NCBI GenBank assembly: GCA_950022295.1
Contig: OX465597.1
Location: 254,387,016-254,451,015 of the forward strand
Direction: 5' to 3'
Origin: Bromus sterilis
Lineage: Eukaryota; Streptophyta; Magnoliopsida; Poales; Poaceae
DNA: 64,000 nt
Shown here: piece after piece, positions 21,036 through 32,931 of the stretch
Position numbering within the stretch: the stretch's first letter is position 1
Layout of the letters: every line of letters starts with the position of its first letter
Program-made: the position numbers and the translations under genes
Notes under the pieces: model-generated
Told to the model about the DNA's origin: nothing
The model's database searches: none
Seen by the model: only the letters and a program-made list of their open reading frames with translations

Positions 21036-24000
21036 CCGTTGCAGAGGCCCAGCAGTCGTCTGAGATTGTGCTTGGTAGGTTGCTTGTGTGTTCAGTTCCA
21101 GCGACAGTTTTGTTTGATTCCGGAGCTTCCCATTCCTTCATATCCAACGCTTTTGCTATTTCACTTGACCTTCCGAGAGAGCAGTTGCCTAGACCACTCT
21201 CAGTTTGTTCTCCGAGCTCTAGAGTGGAGTCTTCCAGAGCTGTTCCAGATGTGGAGATCAGTATTCAGGGTGCTATCTTTTCGGCCTCCCTGATTGTCTT
21301 GCCCCGCTCCGACATTGATGTCATTTTGGGCATGGATTGGCTTGTCAAGTACAAGGCCAAGGTTGATTGTCCATCCAAGACCGTGTTGCTGACGCACGAT
21401 TCAGGCGCAGAGATTTGGTACACTTGTGGCTCGACAGTGGGATCAACACAGTTGTACGCTCTGAACGCTGGAGTTCCTCCATTGATCGAGGAGGTCAGAG
21501 TTGTTCGAGAGTTCCCAGATGTCTTTCCAGAGGAGTTTCCAGGTATTCCACCCGTGCGTGCTATCGAGTTCGTGATCGAGCTAGAACCTGGTACATAGCC
21601 GATATCTCGGCAGCCTTACAAGATGTGTCCGGAAGAGCTGATTGAGTTGAAGGAGCAGCTTGTTAAGCTTGAAAAGGATGGACTCATTCATCCGAGCACT
21701 TCCCCTTGGGGTGCCCCGTGTCTTTTTGTGAAGAAGAAAGATGGTACTAGTCGGTTGGTCCAAGACTACCGTGGTATCAACAAGAAGACAATAAAAAACA
21801 AGTACCCTTTGCCCAACATCAATGACTTGTTTGAGCAGTTGCATGGAGCAAAGGTGTTTTCAAAGCTTGATTTAAAGATGGGGTACCACCAGATTCGTGT
21901 CCGTGAGGAGGACATTCCCAAGACAGCCTTCCGCACTCGTTATGGACTGTACGAGTTTACGGTCATGACGTTTGGCTTCTCAAACGCACCTCCGACGTTC
22001 ATGAGGGCCATGAACTATCTCTTCCAAGAGTGGCTAGACGTGTTTGTGCTCCTCTACCTCGATGACATCCTTGTCTTCTCCAAGACAGAGACTGAACATG
22101 AGGAGCATCTCAGATTGGTGTTGCAGAAGTTGAGAGATCACCAGTTTTATGCCAAGTTCTCCAAGTGCGAGTTCTAGCTCAATAAGGTCAACTTCCTTGG
22201 CCATGTCATTTCCTCGGAGGGCATTGCCGTTGATCCAGAAAGAGTCCGGACGATTCAAGATTGGACTCCGCCAAAGAATGTCAAGCAGCTGAGGAGTTTT
22301 CTCGGACTTGCCAGCTATTGCAGGAAGTTTGTCGAGAATTTCTCCAAGATAGCAAAGCCGATGACGGAGTTGTTGTGCAAGGGCAAGAAGTACTTTTGGT
22401 CACAGGCTTGCCAGACAGCTTTTGATGAGTTGAAGCTAAGGCTGACCACAGCTTTGATCCTTACACCGCCAGACGAGTCACAGCCGTTTCAAGTTTTCTG
22501 TGATGCCTCGTTGAATGGCCTTGGCGGAGTGTTGATGCAGGGAAAGAGTATTGTGGCTTACACCTCGAGACAGTTGAAGCAGGCTGAGAGGAACTATCCG
22601 ACCCATGATCTTGAGCTGGCTGCGGTGATCCATGCGTTGGTTATTTGGCGACACCTCCTCCTAGGGAGGAAGGTTGATGTGTTCACCGATCACAAAAGCC
22701 TAAAGTACTTGTTCACGCAGCCTAACCTGAACTTGAGGCAAAGGAGATGGCTCGAGACTATTACTGAGTACTCCGTGGATATTCAGTATACGCCTGGCAA
22801 GGCGAATGTCATAGCCGATGCGTTGAGCCGCAAGGGCGATTGCAACAGTGTCCAGGTGCAGAAGATACACCCTGATTTGTGTGAGTCCTTTCGAAGACTC
22901 AATCTCGAGCTAGTTCCAGCAGGCTATCTAGCCAACCTTGTGGTAGAGCCCACTATCCGTGAGAAGATTCGTGAAGCTCAGTCTGGTAGCTCAATGATTC
23001 AGAAGGTCAAACAGGGTATTGCCGCCTTAGTCCCGAAGTACGGTTGCTTTTCAGTGCATAATGACGGCACCGTGATGTTCGAGGAGCGACTTGTTGTTCC
23101 CAAGGAAGGAGGTCTCAGAGAGGTCATTTTGAAAGAAGCCCATGACTCAAAGCTGTCTATCCACCCTGGTAGCACCAAGATGTATCAGGACCTCAAGCAG
23201 AGTTTTTGGTGGACTCGTATGAAGCGGGATGTTGCCCGTTTTGTCTCCCAGTGTGATGTGTGCAGGAGAGTGAAAGCACAGCACCAGAAGCCAGCAGGGC
23301 TGCTTCAGCCACTCGAAGTTCCGGAGTGGAAATGGGACCACATAGAGATGGACTTTGTCACGGGTTTTCCGAGGTCTCAGAAGGGCAACAATGCTATCCT
23401 TGTTGTCATTGATAACTTGTCCAAGGTTGCCCATTTTCTACCTGTCAAGGAGACTGTCTCAGCTAGCCAGTTGGCAGAGCTGTACACCGCAAGAATTGTT
23501 TCGTTGCACGGCATCCCCAAGCAGATAAGTTCTGATCGTGGAAGCATCTTCACATCAAACTTCTGGAAGGCCTTTCAAGAGGCATTGGGTACAAAGATTC
23601 TCTTCAGTACCGCGTATCACCCTCAGACCAGTGGGCAGGTTGAGCGTGTGAACCAAATCCTCGAGGACATGCTTCGGGCATGTGTCATCTCGTTTGGCAT
23701 GAAGTGGGAAGAGTGCTTGCCGTATGCTGAGTTCTCTTACAACAACAGCTATCAGGCAAGTCTGCAAGCAGCGCCGTTTGAAGTCTTGTATGGCAGAAAG
23801 TGCAGGACACCTTTGAACTGGTCCGAGACAGGTGAGAGGCAGCTGTTCGGTCCAGATGTGATCCAAGAGGCAGAGGACAGAGTGAAGATTGTCCGAGAGC
23901 ACCTAAAGGCAGCACAGTCTAGGCAGAAGGCCTATTATGACAAGAAGCACCGTGGTGTTGACTTCAAAGGTTGTGACTTCGCATACCTCAAAGTGTCTCC

Positions 24001-24391
24001 ACTTCGGGGCACTCACCGCTTTGGGATCAAAGGCAAGTTGGCTCCCAGGTTCGTTGGTCCGTTCCGCATCCTCGAGACTCGGGGACCTCTCGCGTTCCGC
24101 CTTGAGCTTCCAGACAGCTTGGCTATGGTGCATGATGTGTTCCACTTGTCTCAGTTGAAGAAGTGCTTCAAGCAGCCGGAGCAGGCTGTTGACTTGGGCG
24201 AGATCCAGTTGAGTGCGGAACTTTCCTACTCAGAGCGTCCAGTCCGTGTTCTTGACTCGTCCGAGCGAAAGACTCGCAACAAGACCGTCAAGTTCCTCAA
24301 GGTGCAGTGGGCACATCATTCAGAGAAGGAAGCAACGTGGGAGCGTGAAGATCATCTCCGTTCTGAGTATCCCGAGCTTTTTCATGCTTAG
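21023..24391 (+). pseudogene. Gy-B pol (protease, reverse transcriptase, RNase H, integrase), two nonsense codons
   Basis: One frame (phase of position 21116) runs to TAG-free sequence and a final stop at 24389-24391. Protease active site DSGASHSF begins at 21116. Reverse transcriptase YLDD is at 22055-22066. RNase H has VFCDASLNG near 22495. Integrase has its zinc region around 23150-23280 with CDVCRR, the core with DFVTGFP near 23350, SDRGSIF near 23530 and the glutamate in GQVERV near 23640. The C-terminus has HHSEKEATWERED. TAG at 21596-21598 sits where a Gln is usual and TAG at 22175-22177 where a Trp is usual (KCEF then stop). Between them the frame is open. Apart from these it is complete. 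Confidence 0.92.
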
Positions 24392-24413
24392 ATCTCGGGA
24401 CGAGATCTTGTGT

Positions 24414-24427
24414 TGGTAGGGGAGTGC
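24414..24427 (+). other. Gy-B polypurine tract
   Basis: GGTAGGGGAGTGC directly precedes the 3' LTR start TGTACCAGCC. Confidence 0.7.
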
Positions 24428-26175
24428 TGTACCAGCCCATGTGCAATAAATTGAAAACACCATGAGATTGTACTTTGTCTGTTGACTATGTAACTTGGCA
24501 TGATGCTAAACTTTATAATTTCATGTGGTGATTTAAAATTGCATGGGGATTGGAGACCATTTGGGTTGTTTGTTTTGGCATCCAAGAGGCTCAAGAAGGG
24601 TGTTGGAGGATTTTTCCTTGTTGGGTGCTTGCTCTACTTGACCCCAAACTTGGCCTAGCCATTTCTCTTGATGTGGCAAGGGTTTTAAAATCCTCAAGGT
24701 ATTTTTGCCATCATCAGAAACAGAAGCTCTAGTTCAAAGTGATTTGAATTCAAAATGAGCTCACATGTTTGTTGTTGCCAAAAATGCCCAATCCATTTTT
24801 TTAGAAATTGAGGATTAATGCAAGGTTCAAGATTATCAAGTTTATGGAATTTTTTCACCTTGTGTTCTCCTCCTCAAAAGTCCATAAGCACCTTTTCTAT
24901 TTAATTTTTAAATAGGAAATGGTATTGTTTTGCTGTGGCAATTTTTTTCCTTGCTTTCAAAATTGCCCAAACCATTTTTTTGGGTGATCAGGTGTGCCTC
25001 AAGGGTTAAATATATATTTTTATATTTTTTTTCTCCCTTTTTCTTCTATCCTTTTTCTATTTCTTTTCCTGCTGTTTTTTTTGCTCTGGAAAAACAATGG
25101 CTGGGCCTCCTTCTTTTCCTCCCAGCCAAGCCAGGCCAGGCCAGGCCCATCTAGGCCAGCTCTCCTCGGCCCGCCTGGATGAAGGGGTACGAACCCCTTT
25201 CTTCCTCCTCTTTCCAGCGGGGCATCCCCTTTTCCCCCTCCCCGCTCTCACAGCGAGCTGCCACGGCGGCAGTGGAGCCCCAAGACCAGGGAGAGGCGAT
25301 CCCCTCCATATAAGCGCGGTGAGAGGACCCCCGAGAACCCTAGGTCCCATTCCCCTCGCCCTCTTCTTCCGCCGCCGCCGCCATGTTTGTCTCGCGCCTC
25401 CCCTGTTCCTCCAAGCCCGCCGGGTGATTCCGGTGAAATTCGTCGAGGTCCGTCACCGTCTTCAATCGGGAGTTCGTGCAACGCGTCACCAGCTTCGTCC
25501 TCGTCCTCCCCGACCCGTGGATTCGCCGTAGGAGCCAAGGCGACCCGCGACTTCCTCCTCATCTCCCACGGGCCGCCTCCGTCCCCGACGCCAAGCAGAT
25601 CGACTCCTTCCTCTCCCAAGACAGCGAGCCCGACTCCGACCTCCCCGCTGTGAGGCTCTTTGTCCTTCCCCGCCTCGTTTTCTCTCACGTTTAGATTGTT
25701 AGGTTTGATTGCTCTCGCTGCCGTAGCTAGCCGGCGTAGACTCCATTGTTTACGGGGAGTAGAAGTTTTCGCCGGCGTGCAGCAATCGCCGCGCCCGTGC
25801 TGTGCGTGGGCGTGCTCTGCGTGCGGCCAGAACATGCGCAGAGCAGCCGCAAGTCGAGCGTGTCTCCAAGCCGCCGCATTTTCGATCTTCAGAACGGGTT
25901 GCGCCGCCCCCTTTTCCGGCGAGACTGGCGTCACCGCCGTTTGACCTACGACCCGTTGCCACGGTGCTATGCGTTCCTGGATGTGCCGTCTAGCGAACCC
26001 CGGCATTAGTTGGGCGAACGCCTCCCCGTAGCGGATGCGAGGGTCGCCGGAAGTCGTGGCCGCGCAAGTGCTAACTGAACTTCAGTTGCAGTTTCAGTGT
26101 GCAGCTTCAGAACCACCAGGGTCTCCTTAAGTTGTTCGCGAGCCTCCCGTAGCCACAAGTGGAGCAGCAGCAAAG

Positions 26176-26221
26176 TGGCCAGCGAGCTGGACTGCGAGGG
26201 GGAGGTCGCGGGTTCGAATCC
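26176..26221 (+). other. tRNA-like A-box/B-box segment in Gy-B 3' LTR
   Basis: Same segment as at 16390-16434, here with a canonical B box GGTTCGAATCC at 26211-26221 and A-box-like TGGCCAGCGAGCTGG at 26176-26190. Confidence 0.5.
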
Positions 26222-27362
26222 GGCCGAGCGCTAGCTCCCCCCCCCGTTTTCTTTTTTGTTCTGCCTTGCCCTGCGTGGGAGTGGCTCGGCCCACAGGGGG
26301 CTGCTGGGTCAGCCCAGTAGGCCACCGAAGGAGGCAGCCCAAGTGGCCAAGCCTTCCTTTCTTTTTTTTTCTTTTTCGTTTTAATTCCTTTTCTGGTTTA
26401 AATTCAAATTTGAATTTGAATTTCAAATTCAAATCTGAATTTGTCCATGTTGTCAAACAGGGGCATCCCATATATGAACTTGGGGTAGCTTGAGCTACTG
26501 ATCATCATGGTGAGGTGCACTTTTACAATTGGCCCCTCTATAATTGGAGCTTGGCCAATTTTGCAATCTGCCCCCTGTAAATCTTTGATTCCTTGTCAAC
26601 TTGATCATTTTTGAAATTGCCCATGCCATATATGTATTTTGTGTAATTTGGCACAAGGAATTGCATGGTGATGATGACTTGGTCATTTGAGCCCATTTCA
26701 AAATTCATGTGGTGCAATTTTGCACCCAGCCCCCTAGACTTCATTGGATTTGCAACTGTCTTTTGCAAATTCAAATGTTGACATATTATATATGATTTTG
26801 GGGTGTTTTTCTGCAAGGATTTCAATAGTGATGTCCTCATGATGTTTTGAGCAACTCATGAATCAAGGTGTGGTCACATGATTCAGGAGCATTCAGATCC
26901 TTCTGCCTGCAGCATTTTCAACTTCAGTGCATTTGAAAATGTTGTTCTTTCAGTCTTTTCAATCTTGTTCCATGTCGTCTTCTTTTTCAATTCAGCCCTA
27001 ACATATTGACACATGTAATGTGGCTGGGTTCCAACTTTTGTTGCACCTTCCTATGTGTCAAGCTCACCGACACTACTCCGTCTCCGGAATCATTGTTTTA
27101 CCTTCATATTATTTAAATTCTTGTAATGCTTTGTTGTTCATGTCATGCTATCATGCTACTTACACCTAAATTAAGGCTTGGACCAAAGATATTACCATGT
27201 AAAAAATAATGCATGTGAAAGTGATGACTTGTCGTCATCACCTTCATTTAAACTTGACTAGACAGGGTCATATCATGTAAATAAAACTTGAACATGCCAT
27301 CCTTGTATGAGTTTACTTCAGTTGCTTACTTGTGTGTTTTCCTTGCCGGTATCGTACGTTAG

Positions 27363-28741
27363 CACCCGAGACTGACGAGGAGACTTACGTGGAGCTGTCC
27401 GACACCGAGCCCGAGGGTACCGTGGGTGCTGCTTCGACTACCTTACCAGGCAAGGGGGAGAAACTGTGTCATTACTTTATAACTTCCTGCCCATGCCTAG
27501 CTATAGTCTTAGAACGTTGTTGCTTGATCCTATCCACTTCATATGCCATGTTGAAACCCATACAGCCATGATCCCCACATCCCAGCAAACCATTGTACTG
27601 CTAAGTTACCGCTGCTCAGCCATTGCTTAGTATGGATAGAAAACTTGCTGCTTACCCTATTTATTTTGTGGTTGGGATATCATGCTATAAAAGAAGTTGG
27701 TTGATATTTATTATTGTTAAATGATGTTAATTATATCCGACGAAAGGTGGAAGGCTGGACTATCCTGTCTAGTGCTTTGTTCCATTTGAGTCACCTAGGA
27801 CCCGAGTTCCGGGTATTGGTTCTTTGATCGAGCGTGCCTAATCGTGTGTGGGGTTTTATGGGGCCCCCTTGTCTTACCTACCTAGCCTCGTACATTTTAG
27901 TGGTGGCCCGAGCTGATTTACATTTGCAATGTGTGTGTGTGCTGGTTGGATCCCCAGTTGTTTCCAAACCAAACCAGGGCCAGGAGGACATAGTTTCTTG
28001 GCTGGCCCACTTTGTCCGGCTGAGGACCCGGTCTCATAAGAGAACTAACCGGCTATCCAAACCTGCGACATACGGTAGAGACCGATTCGAGAGCGTGGCC
28101 AACTTTTGAGTTGGATGTCGACTCACCGGGGGCCACCCGGAGTGTGCGTTGTTAGTTAGAGGGACTCTGACGTTCCGGAGTTTCAGGCGCTTACCTAGCC
28201 AAGTGGAAACCGGGCGTACATGCGACGTCTATAATGGACAGTTGGTACACCCCCTGCAGGGTAAATCTTTTCGAAAAGCCGTGTCCGCGGTTATGGACAA
28301 CTTTGAGCCTACGTCCTGTTCATAGAATAACATCAATTATAATCATGCTATAAAACTTGACAAACCGTGTGCGTGCCTTGGTTGTCTTTCTTCGTCCAGG
28401 GGGACCGAGAGAGAAACGAGGTTGTGTTATGTTTGCGTAAGTAGGTGAATAGCCGACTTATGACACGTTGTCAACGTAACTTCTTGGATCTCATCTTTAT
28501 TCTGATAGAACGAGTAGCCACCATATATGCTAGTACGGCTGCAACCTGTCTATGTCTTTACCTGTCCTGTAGCGTTAGTTATTCCGTAATGACATGTTCT
28601 CACCCCCGTTTACATTTCTGTCTTTACCGCTTTGCCTGATCGGCCGCTGCAGTGGACTACTACCTCGACCCCAGCACCGGACGTTACTTCGTGGAGGTGC
28701 CCCCGGAGGATGACGACGAGTACGAGTACCTCGACCAGTAG
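27363..28741 (+). CDS. Predicted spliced reading frame in Gy-B 3' LTR, exons C and D
   Basis: Exon C 27363-27449 and exon D 28653-28741, with the same lengths, phase, GC donor and stop as in the 5' LTR. One codon in D differs at a synonymous-looking position (GTT to GTG within FVEV). Same interpretation and limits as the 5' copy. Confidence 0.5.
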
Positions 28742-29093
28742 GATCTTATAGTTGGGTTCAGATGTTCCCGTGGGTGGATATTTGTGTGTAGCCCTCTCTA
28801 GGGCAATTTGGATCTTGACCGTACTCGGTCCCTATTAGGCTTCCGCTTGATGTATTGATGAGATGTACTCATGAAGATGTTGTATTATTAGACAGTGGCG
28901 TTGTTTGCCCTGCTCTATTTGTATATCTATATGTATTTCTATCTTGTAGAGTTGTGCTTTATATACCTGTTGTCGAGAATCCGGCAGCGACACGAGTGCG
29001 AGTGTCGTGCGCCGGTGGCGTTTGATGCGCTTCTAACCCCGACCGGACGCGAAAGCGACTAGTTAGAGTTAGTACCGCATCAGGGGCCTTACA

Positions 29094-29098
29094 ATAAC
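29094..29098. repeat. Target site duplication of Gy-B, right copy
   Basis: ATAAC, matching 14633-14637. Confidence 0.95.
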
Positions 29099-30288
29099 TC
29101 TCCGACATGAATGAATGAGATGCTCCTGGATCGAAAAGAACGGAGGCGGGAACATGATTGACTGAGAGCGGACTGAGGACAACGTCAGAAGTAGCAGTGG
29201 TTTCCTCAACTGAGATTTGGTTCACATATCCACTACTTGTGGCTGAAAGCTTTGCTGGGATGGTTTTGGTGGGGTATTTATTTGAAGGCTTATGACTAGG
29301 TCGACGGGGGTGCCACAAACACTGTAGGGCATTGTCAGAAGTAATGGCCTGGCAGACCACACGTGAAACACATCCTGCCTGAATTGCTGGGAGCGGGAGT
29401 ACTTGATTGCACACCATCATTCCGGAGTGGAACAATGTGTGGAGGTGGATGGCATATATTGGATGGTGGCCTCTGAAGAAGGTTTGGAGGTATGGCACTA
29501 GTTGGAATCCAAATTCGATGTTTCTGAGGGGCTGAACTTGAAGAAGGAGCAAACTCTCGAGCATGCTTGCCAGACTCTTCGAACACTTCATTGCCATGCT
29601 CAGCTCTTAAGGATCTATTGAATAAATCCTCAAAGGTGGCAAATTCAAGGAGGTTGAGATCATGGCGAAGGATAGGGCTAAGTCCCTTACGGAACCTTGA
29701 CTGCTTTTTGGCATCGGTGGTGATCTCATCTTGGGCATAACGAGCAAGACGGTTGAACTCTCTCACATACTCATGGATGGACATCTCTCCTTGAGTCAGA
29801 TTGCAGAACGCTTCCTTCTTGCGCTCCATTAACTCATCTAGAAGGTGGTACCCTCGAAAGGCATCACGGAACTCCTGCCAAGTCACTAGGTGACCACCAG
29901 GCTGCATCGTAACATAGTTCTCCCACCATTAAGCAGCAGCATCTTCCAGAAAATAGGCCGCAAAGATAACTCGATCATTGGGAGCAACATGTGCCGTTTC
30001 AAGCTTACGCTCGATGGAACGAAGCCAATCATCAGCTTCAAGGGGCTCAGAAGAACATCGGAATACCGGTGGCTTGAGGAGAATGAAATCCTGAATGCTG
30101 ACAACCACATTACGCCGACGAGCGGTATTCTTCTCGATGAGCTTCGAAAGGCGTGTTTGATCACGTCGATTCCGCTCAGCTTCCATCATGATTTCCACCG
30201 CAGAAGGCGGTGGTGGAGGTTCATCATCATTTCGATTCCGAACACGGTCTCGATTCCGACGAACAACACTATGAGTTCCACCTGACAT
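29099..30288 (-). pseudogene. Gy-A gag and start of protease, broken
   Basis: The minus-strand frame begins MSGGTHSVVRRNRDR at 30288. The gag core (PLEADDWLRSIE, later LARYAQDE) is interrupted by TAA at 29929-29931 just before a WWENY-type motif. A zinc knuckle begins CFTCGLPGH near 29350 but has TGA where an aromatic or polar residue is expected, and the protease continues in another frame, so an indel is also present. The protease motif at 29121-29132 reads FDPGASHSF: the usual DSG is DPG, which would remove the serine of the DSG triad. The frame then hits the Gy-B insertion within the protease segment and resumes at 14632. Confidence 0.88.
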
Positions 30289-30745
30289 CCCGTGTGGTAA
30301 AAATCAACAATCAGAACAGGTTGTAAGATGGAATCAAAGATAAGAGGACATGATTTCTGAAGAAAGGATCAAAATGCAAAGGCAAAGATTCATAGAAACA
30401 TGAGATAAATCGGGCAGCATAACGGCTACACCGGGATAGAAAATGAAACAACCTTGAAGAGATTCGACCGAACTTCTTCAGGGAACTCAACAAAACGATG
30501 ACTCTAGACGACCACAACAGTCCTACGGCTACAAAGAAGCAATCAACGAGATGTTCTAGTAAGAAATAGATGAGCCTAGTCCTATCTTCCCGTAGAAAAG
30601 ACGAGGGTGAATCAGAACTCAGATCGATGAGGGAATGGAGAAAAAGAAGCCTTACATTGTTCCCTTTATACCCAAGTAACTATATAACTATAGAATGCTA
30701 GACTCGACTTCGACCAAGGGTTGAATAATCCTACAGACAGTCCTG
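30289..30745 (-). other. Gy-A leader between primer site and gag
   Basis: About 460 bases, no reading frame supported. Unlike Gy-D there is no upstream ORF here. The gag ATG is preceded by CACACGGG, not by a splice acceptor AG. Confidence 0.6.
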
Positions 30746-30760
30746 CTCTGATACCAAGTC
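30746..30760 (-). other. Gy-A primer binding site
   Basis: The minus strand reads GACTTGGTATCAGAG directly after the LTR end, initiator-Met type. Confidence 0.85.
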
Positions 30761-31481
30761 TGTCGGGACCCAGAATACACATATGTAACTCCAGTCACAA
30801 CTCAATCATATGGAGAGCCGAGAGTCGTACCCACTTGTCTAAGTAGACAAGGCCAAGCACAGAACACTCTCAAAAAGCATCGTACATGAGGGGCATCCCA
30901 TCCAGGCCGGATGATCAACTGAGATGGGTCCTCATCGCCCGCTCACAAGTCTAAATGATTATGGGTGGTGAAATCCCATACTCATAGACAAGTCGCCTCA
31001 ACCATATTATCAATGGAATTATAACACTTACATAAACAGACTCCATCCCGATCACTTAGTCGAGGTGTCGGGCGGGCTCAATCATACAACAAAGTGTGCC
31101 ACGTGACAAAGTCACGAGCAATCGCATCGCGATGCCCCAAGCTGCGCACATCTAAGGGCCACTTGGTGTATAAAAGGCCGCCGACAAGAACACAACTAAG
31201 CTATCGAACCCCACACTAAGACATGCACGTTATAATCATACACACATCATACATGTCTAGTGTGAACAGCAGGTATCATCACATTACTCTACAAAGTATA
31301 TCTTTGTTAACTAACATAGAGTACACAAAGAGATCACGAGTCTATGATCCAACATTACATCAAACAACGGAAGCAAATTAGGTCTGAGTACAGACAAGTT
31401 TAACAAATGGCTTAGAGAAGCCTTGTTCAACATACATGCCCTTCCACGAGGGACCAGACTACTGTCTGGAACTATACTATC

Positions 31482-32783
31482 TTAGTCAACGTCGAGCTTC
31501 AGGAAGGTGACTCCATCGGGGTCCGGATTCTCATCTAAAACATAGAATAAGCAAATGTGAGTGCAAAGTCGTACTCAGCAAACTTACATCAGAACTATAC
31601 TACTCATGCTCAAGTTTCAAGGTAAAGGAGGTGGGGTTCAACATGCATAAGTGCCAGCTTTGACTTGGCTAGTTCTGTAGTACGAGTACCAGACTTGAGG
31701 TAAGAAGCGTACACGAGTCCACTACCAAGTCTCCAACCAATACACCACTATGGATACTTCCTCGACTTCCCCACGAGGAAGCACGCCATAGCACTCACGC
31801 TTATCTTGCGAGTTTTAGAGTATCCATTCAAGTTGTCTAATAATCAGGTATAGGTTCCAAGTAGTCCATGACCGCGAACGCGGCTATTCGAATAGTTTTG
31901 TTAACATTGCAAGGGTGTAAACTACACACACATGACCATCAGTTACCGTCAGGTCTCGTCACCATTCAAGGGGTGCCGGTGAGGATGTTCACCACGACAC
32001 TTCACTCACAACCGGTCTATTCCCGGAGTCGACTATCTGAGGTAGATCCCACTCGAGAGCCCGGACGGATCAACGATACGGACTCAGACAATGTAGGCAA
32101 CCGAGACGCCATCCGAGAAGATGGTTTCGCTGTCTCACAGATCCACCCACATATCTATATGATCCAACCTTTCATCCATTCTATTTCTATGCGTATGCCA
32201 AATGGAAAGCCCGAACTAATGTGACTCCTGGACGTCAACACGGATCAAGGTATTAGGCCGAGAGGGGTTAGTGAGCCCAATGTGTGGTTGTACTCTTTGT
32301 CTTGGATTACCATACAAGAACTCGATGCTTAAGGCGGTGTTCAACGAGACAACCCACTGTGTACTCCTACACAGCCTCTCATCGATCACCTTCTATTAGG
32401 GTGGATTCACCAACACAGTTTCACCTTCATCAACACCATGTTCACTATCATCCTGACTCACATCAAAAGTAACCTCATTGTAACACTAAGCATGCAATAA
32501 GCTGTAACAGTTGCAGGGGCCTCATGATATCAACCAACTCCTATGTCAGCTAGGATTGTGGTTTGCTTACTACTATGACAAGATGATAGGTCATGCATCA
32601 GATATGGGTTCAACTATGCGGTAGAATCGATAACAAGGTGATCAACCTAATCAATGCATAAGCGAGACTGAGAGGAAAGTGGGATTTTATAGACATGATC
32701 AATGGGGGTTTTCTTGCCTTGCTGACGAGGTTCAGTATCGAGGTCTTCAACGAAGGCGATGGCCTCCGGTTCCAGCTCCACCT
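31482..32783 (-). CDS. Predicted spliced reading frame in Gy-A 5' LTR, exons C and D
   Basis: Exon C 32718-32783 (66 bases, GC donor) and exon D 31482-31534 (53 bases, stop TAA). The D peptide is unchanged relative to the 3' LTR, and C differs by a few residues without frame loss. The intron retains the TTTTAG acceptor. Interpretation as for 8318-9620. Confidence 0.48.
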
Positions 32784-32931
32784 CTATTCGAGCAAACATC
32801 ACAAACGTTGCAATCAATATAATGTACAATGCACAATCACATGATCAAGTTGTAGAACATGATGTATATGGTGCTGATGTGTTGCAAGTTCAAATTAATT
32901 GAAGTGTATTGCAAAAGGTTTGCAAATTCAA

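Larger units (their letters stand above)
14638..29093 (+). mobile_element. Gy-B, nearly intact Ty3/gypsy element inserted in Gy-A
   Basis: Plus-strand element of 14,456 bases with LTRs 14638-19318 (4681 bases) and 24428-29093 (4666 bases), ends TGTA...TACA and a perfect ATAAC duplication. The internal region (19319-24427) has an initiator-Met type primer site, gag, protease, reverse transcriptase, RNase H, integrase and a polypurine tract, in Ty3/gypsy order. The integrase C-terminus (HHSEKEATWERED) suggests a chromovirus-like lineage. LTR copies are almost identical (about 2 substitutions in the first 300 bases), so it is the youngest element here. It still carries a frameshift between gag and pol and two nonsense codons in pol. 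Confidence 0.95.
24428..29093 (+). mobile_element. Gy-B 3' LTR
   Basis: Matches 14638-19318 with very few substitutions. The largest visible difference is the C run (9 at 26237-26245 against 22 in the 5' LTR). It has the same TATA-like box (25308-25314), tRNA-like segment (26176-26221, with intact B box) and predicted exons. Confidence 0.95.

Noticed and set aside
20891..21598. Separate protease gene starting at 20891
   Set aside because: The first part is only the gag region read in another frame. True protease sequence begins near 21023, where a one-base shift separates it from gag.
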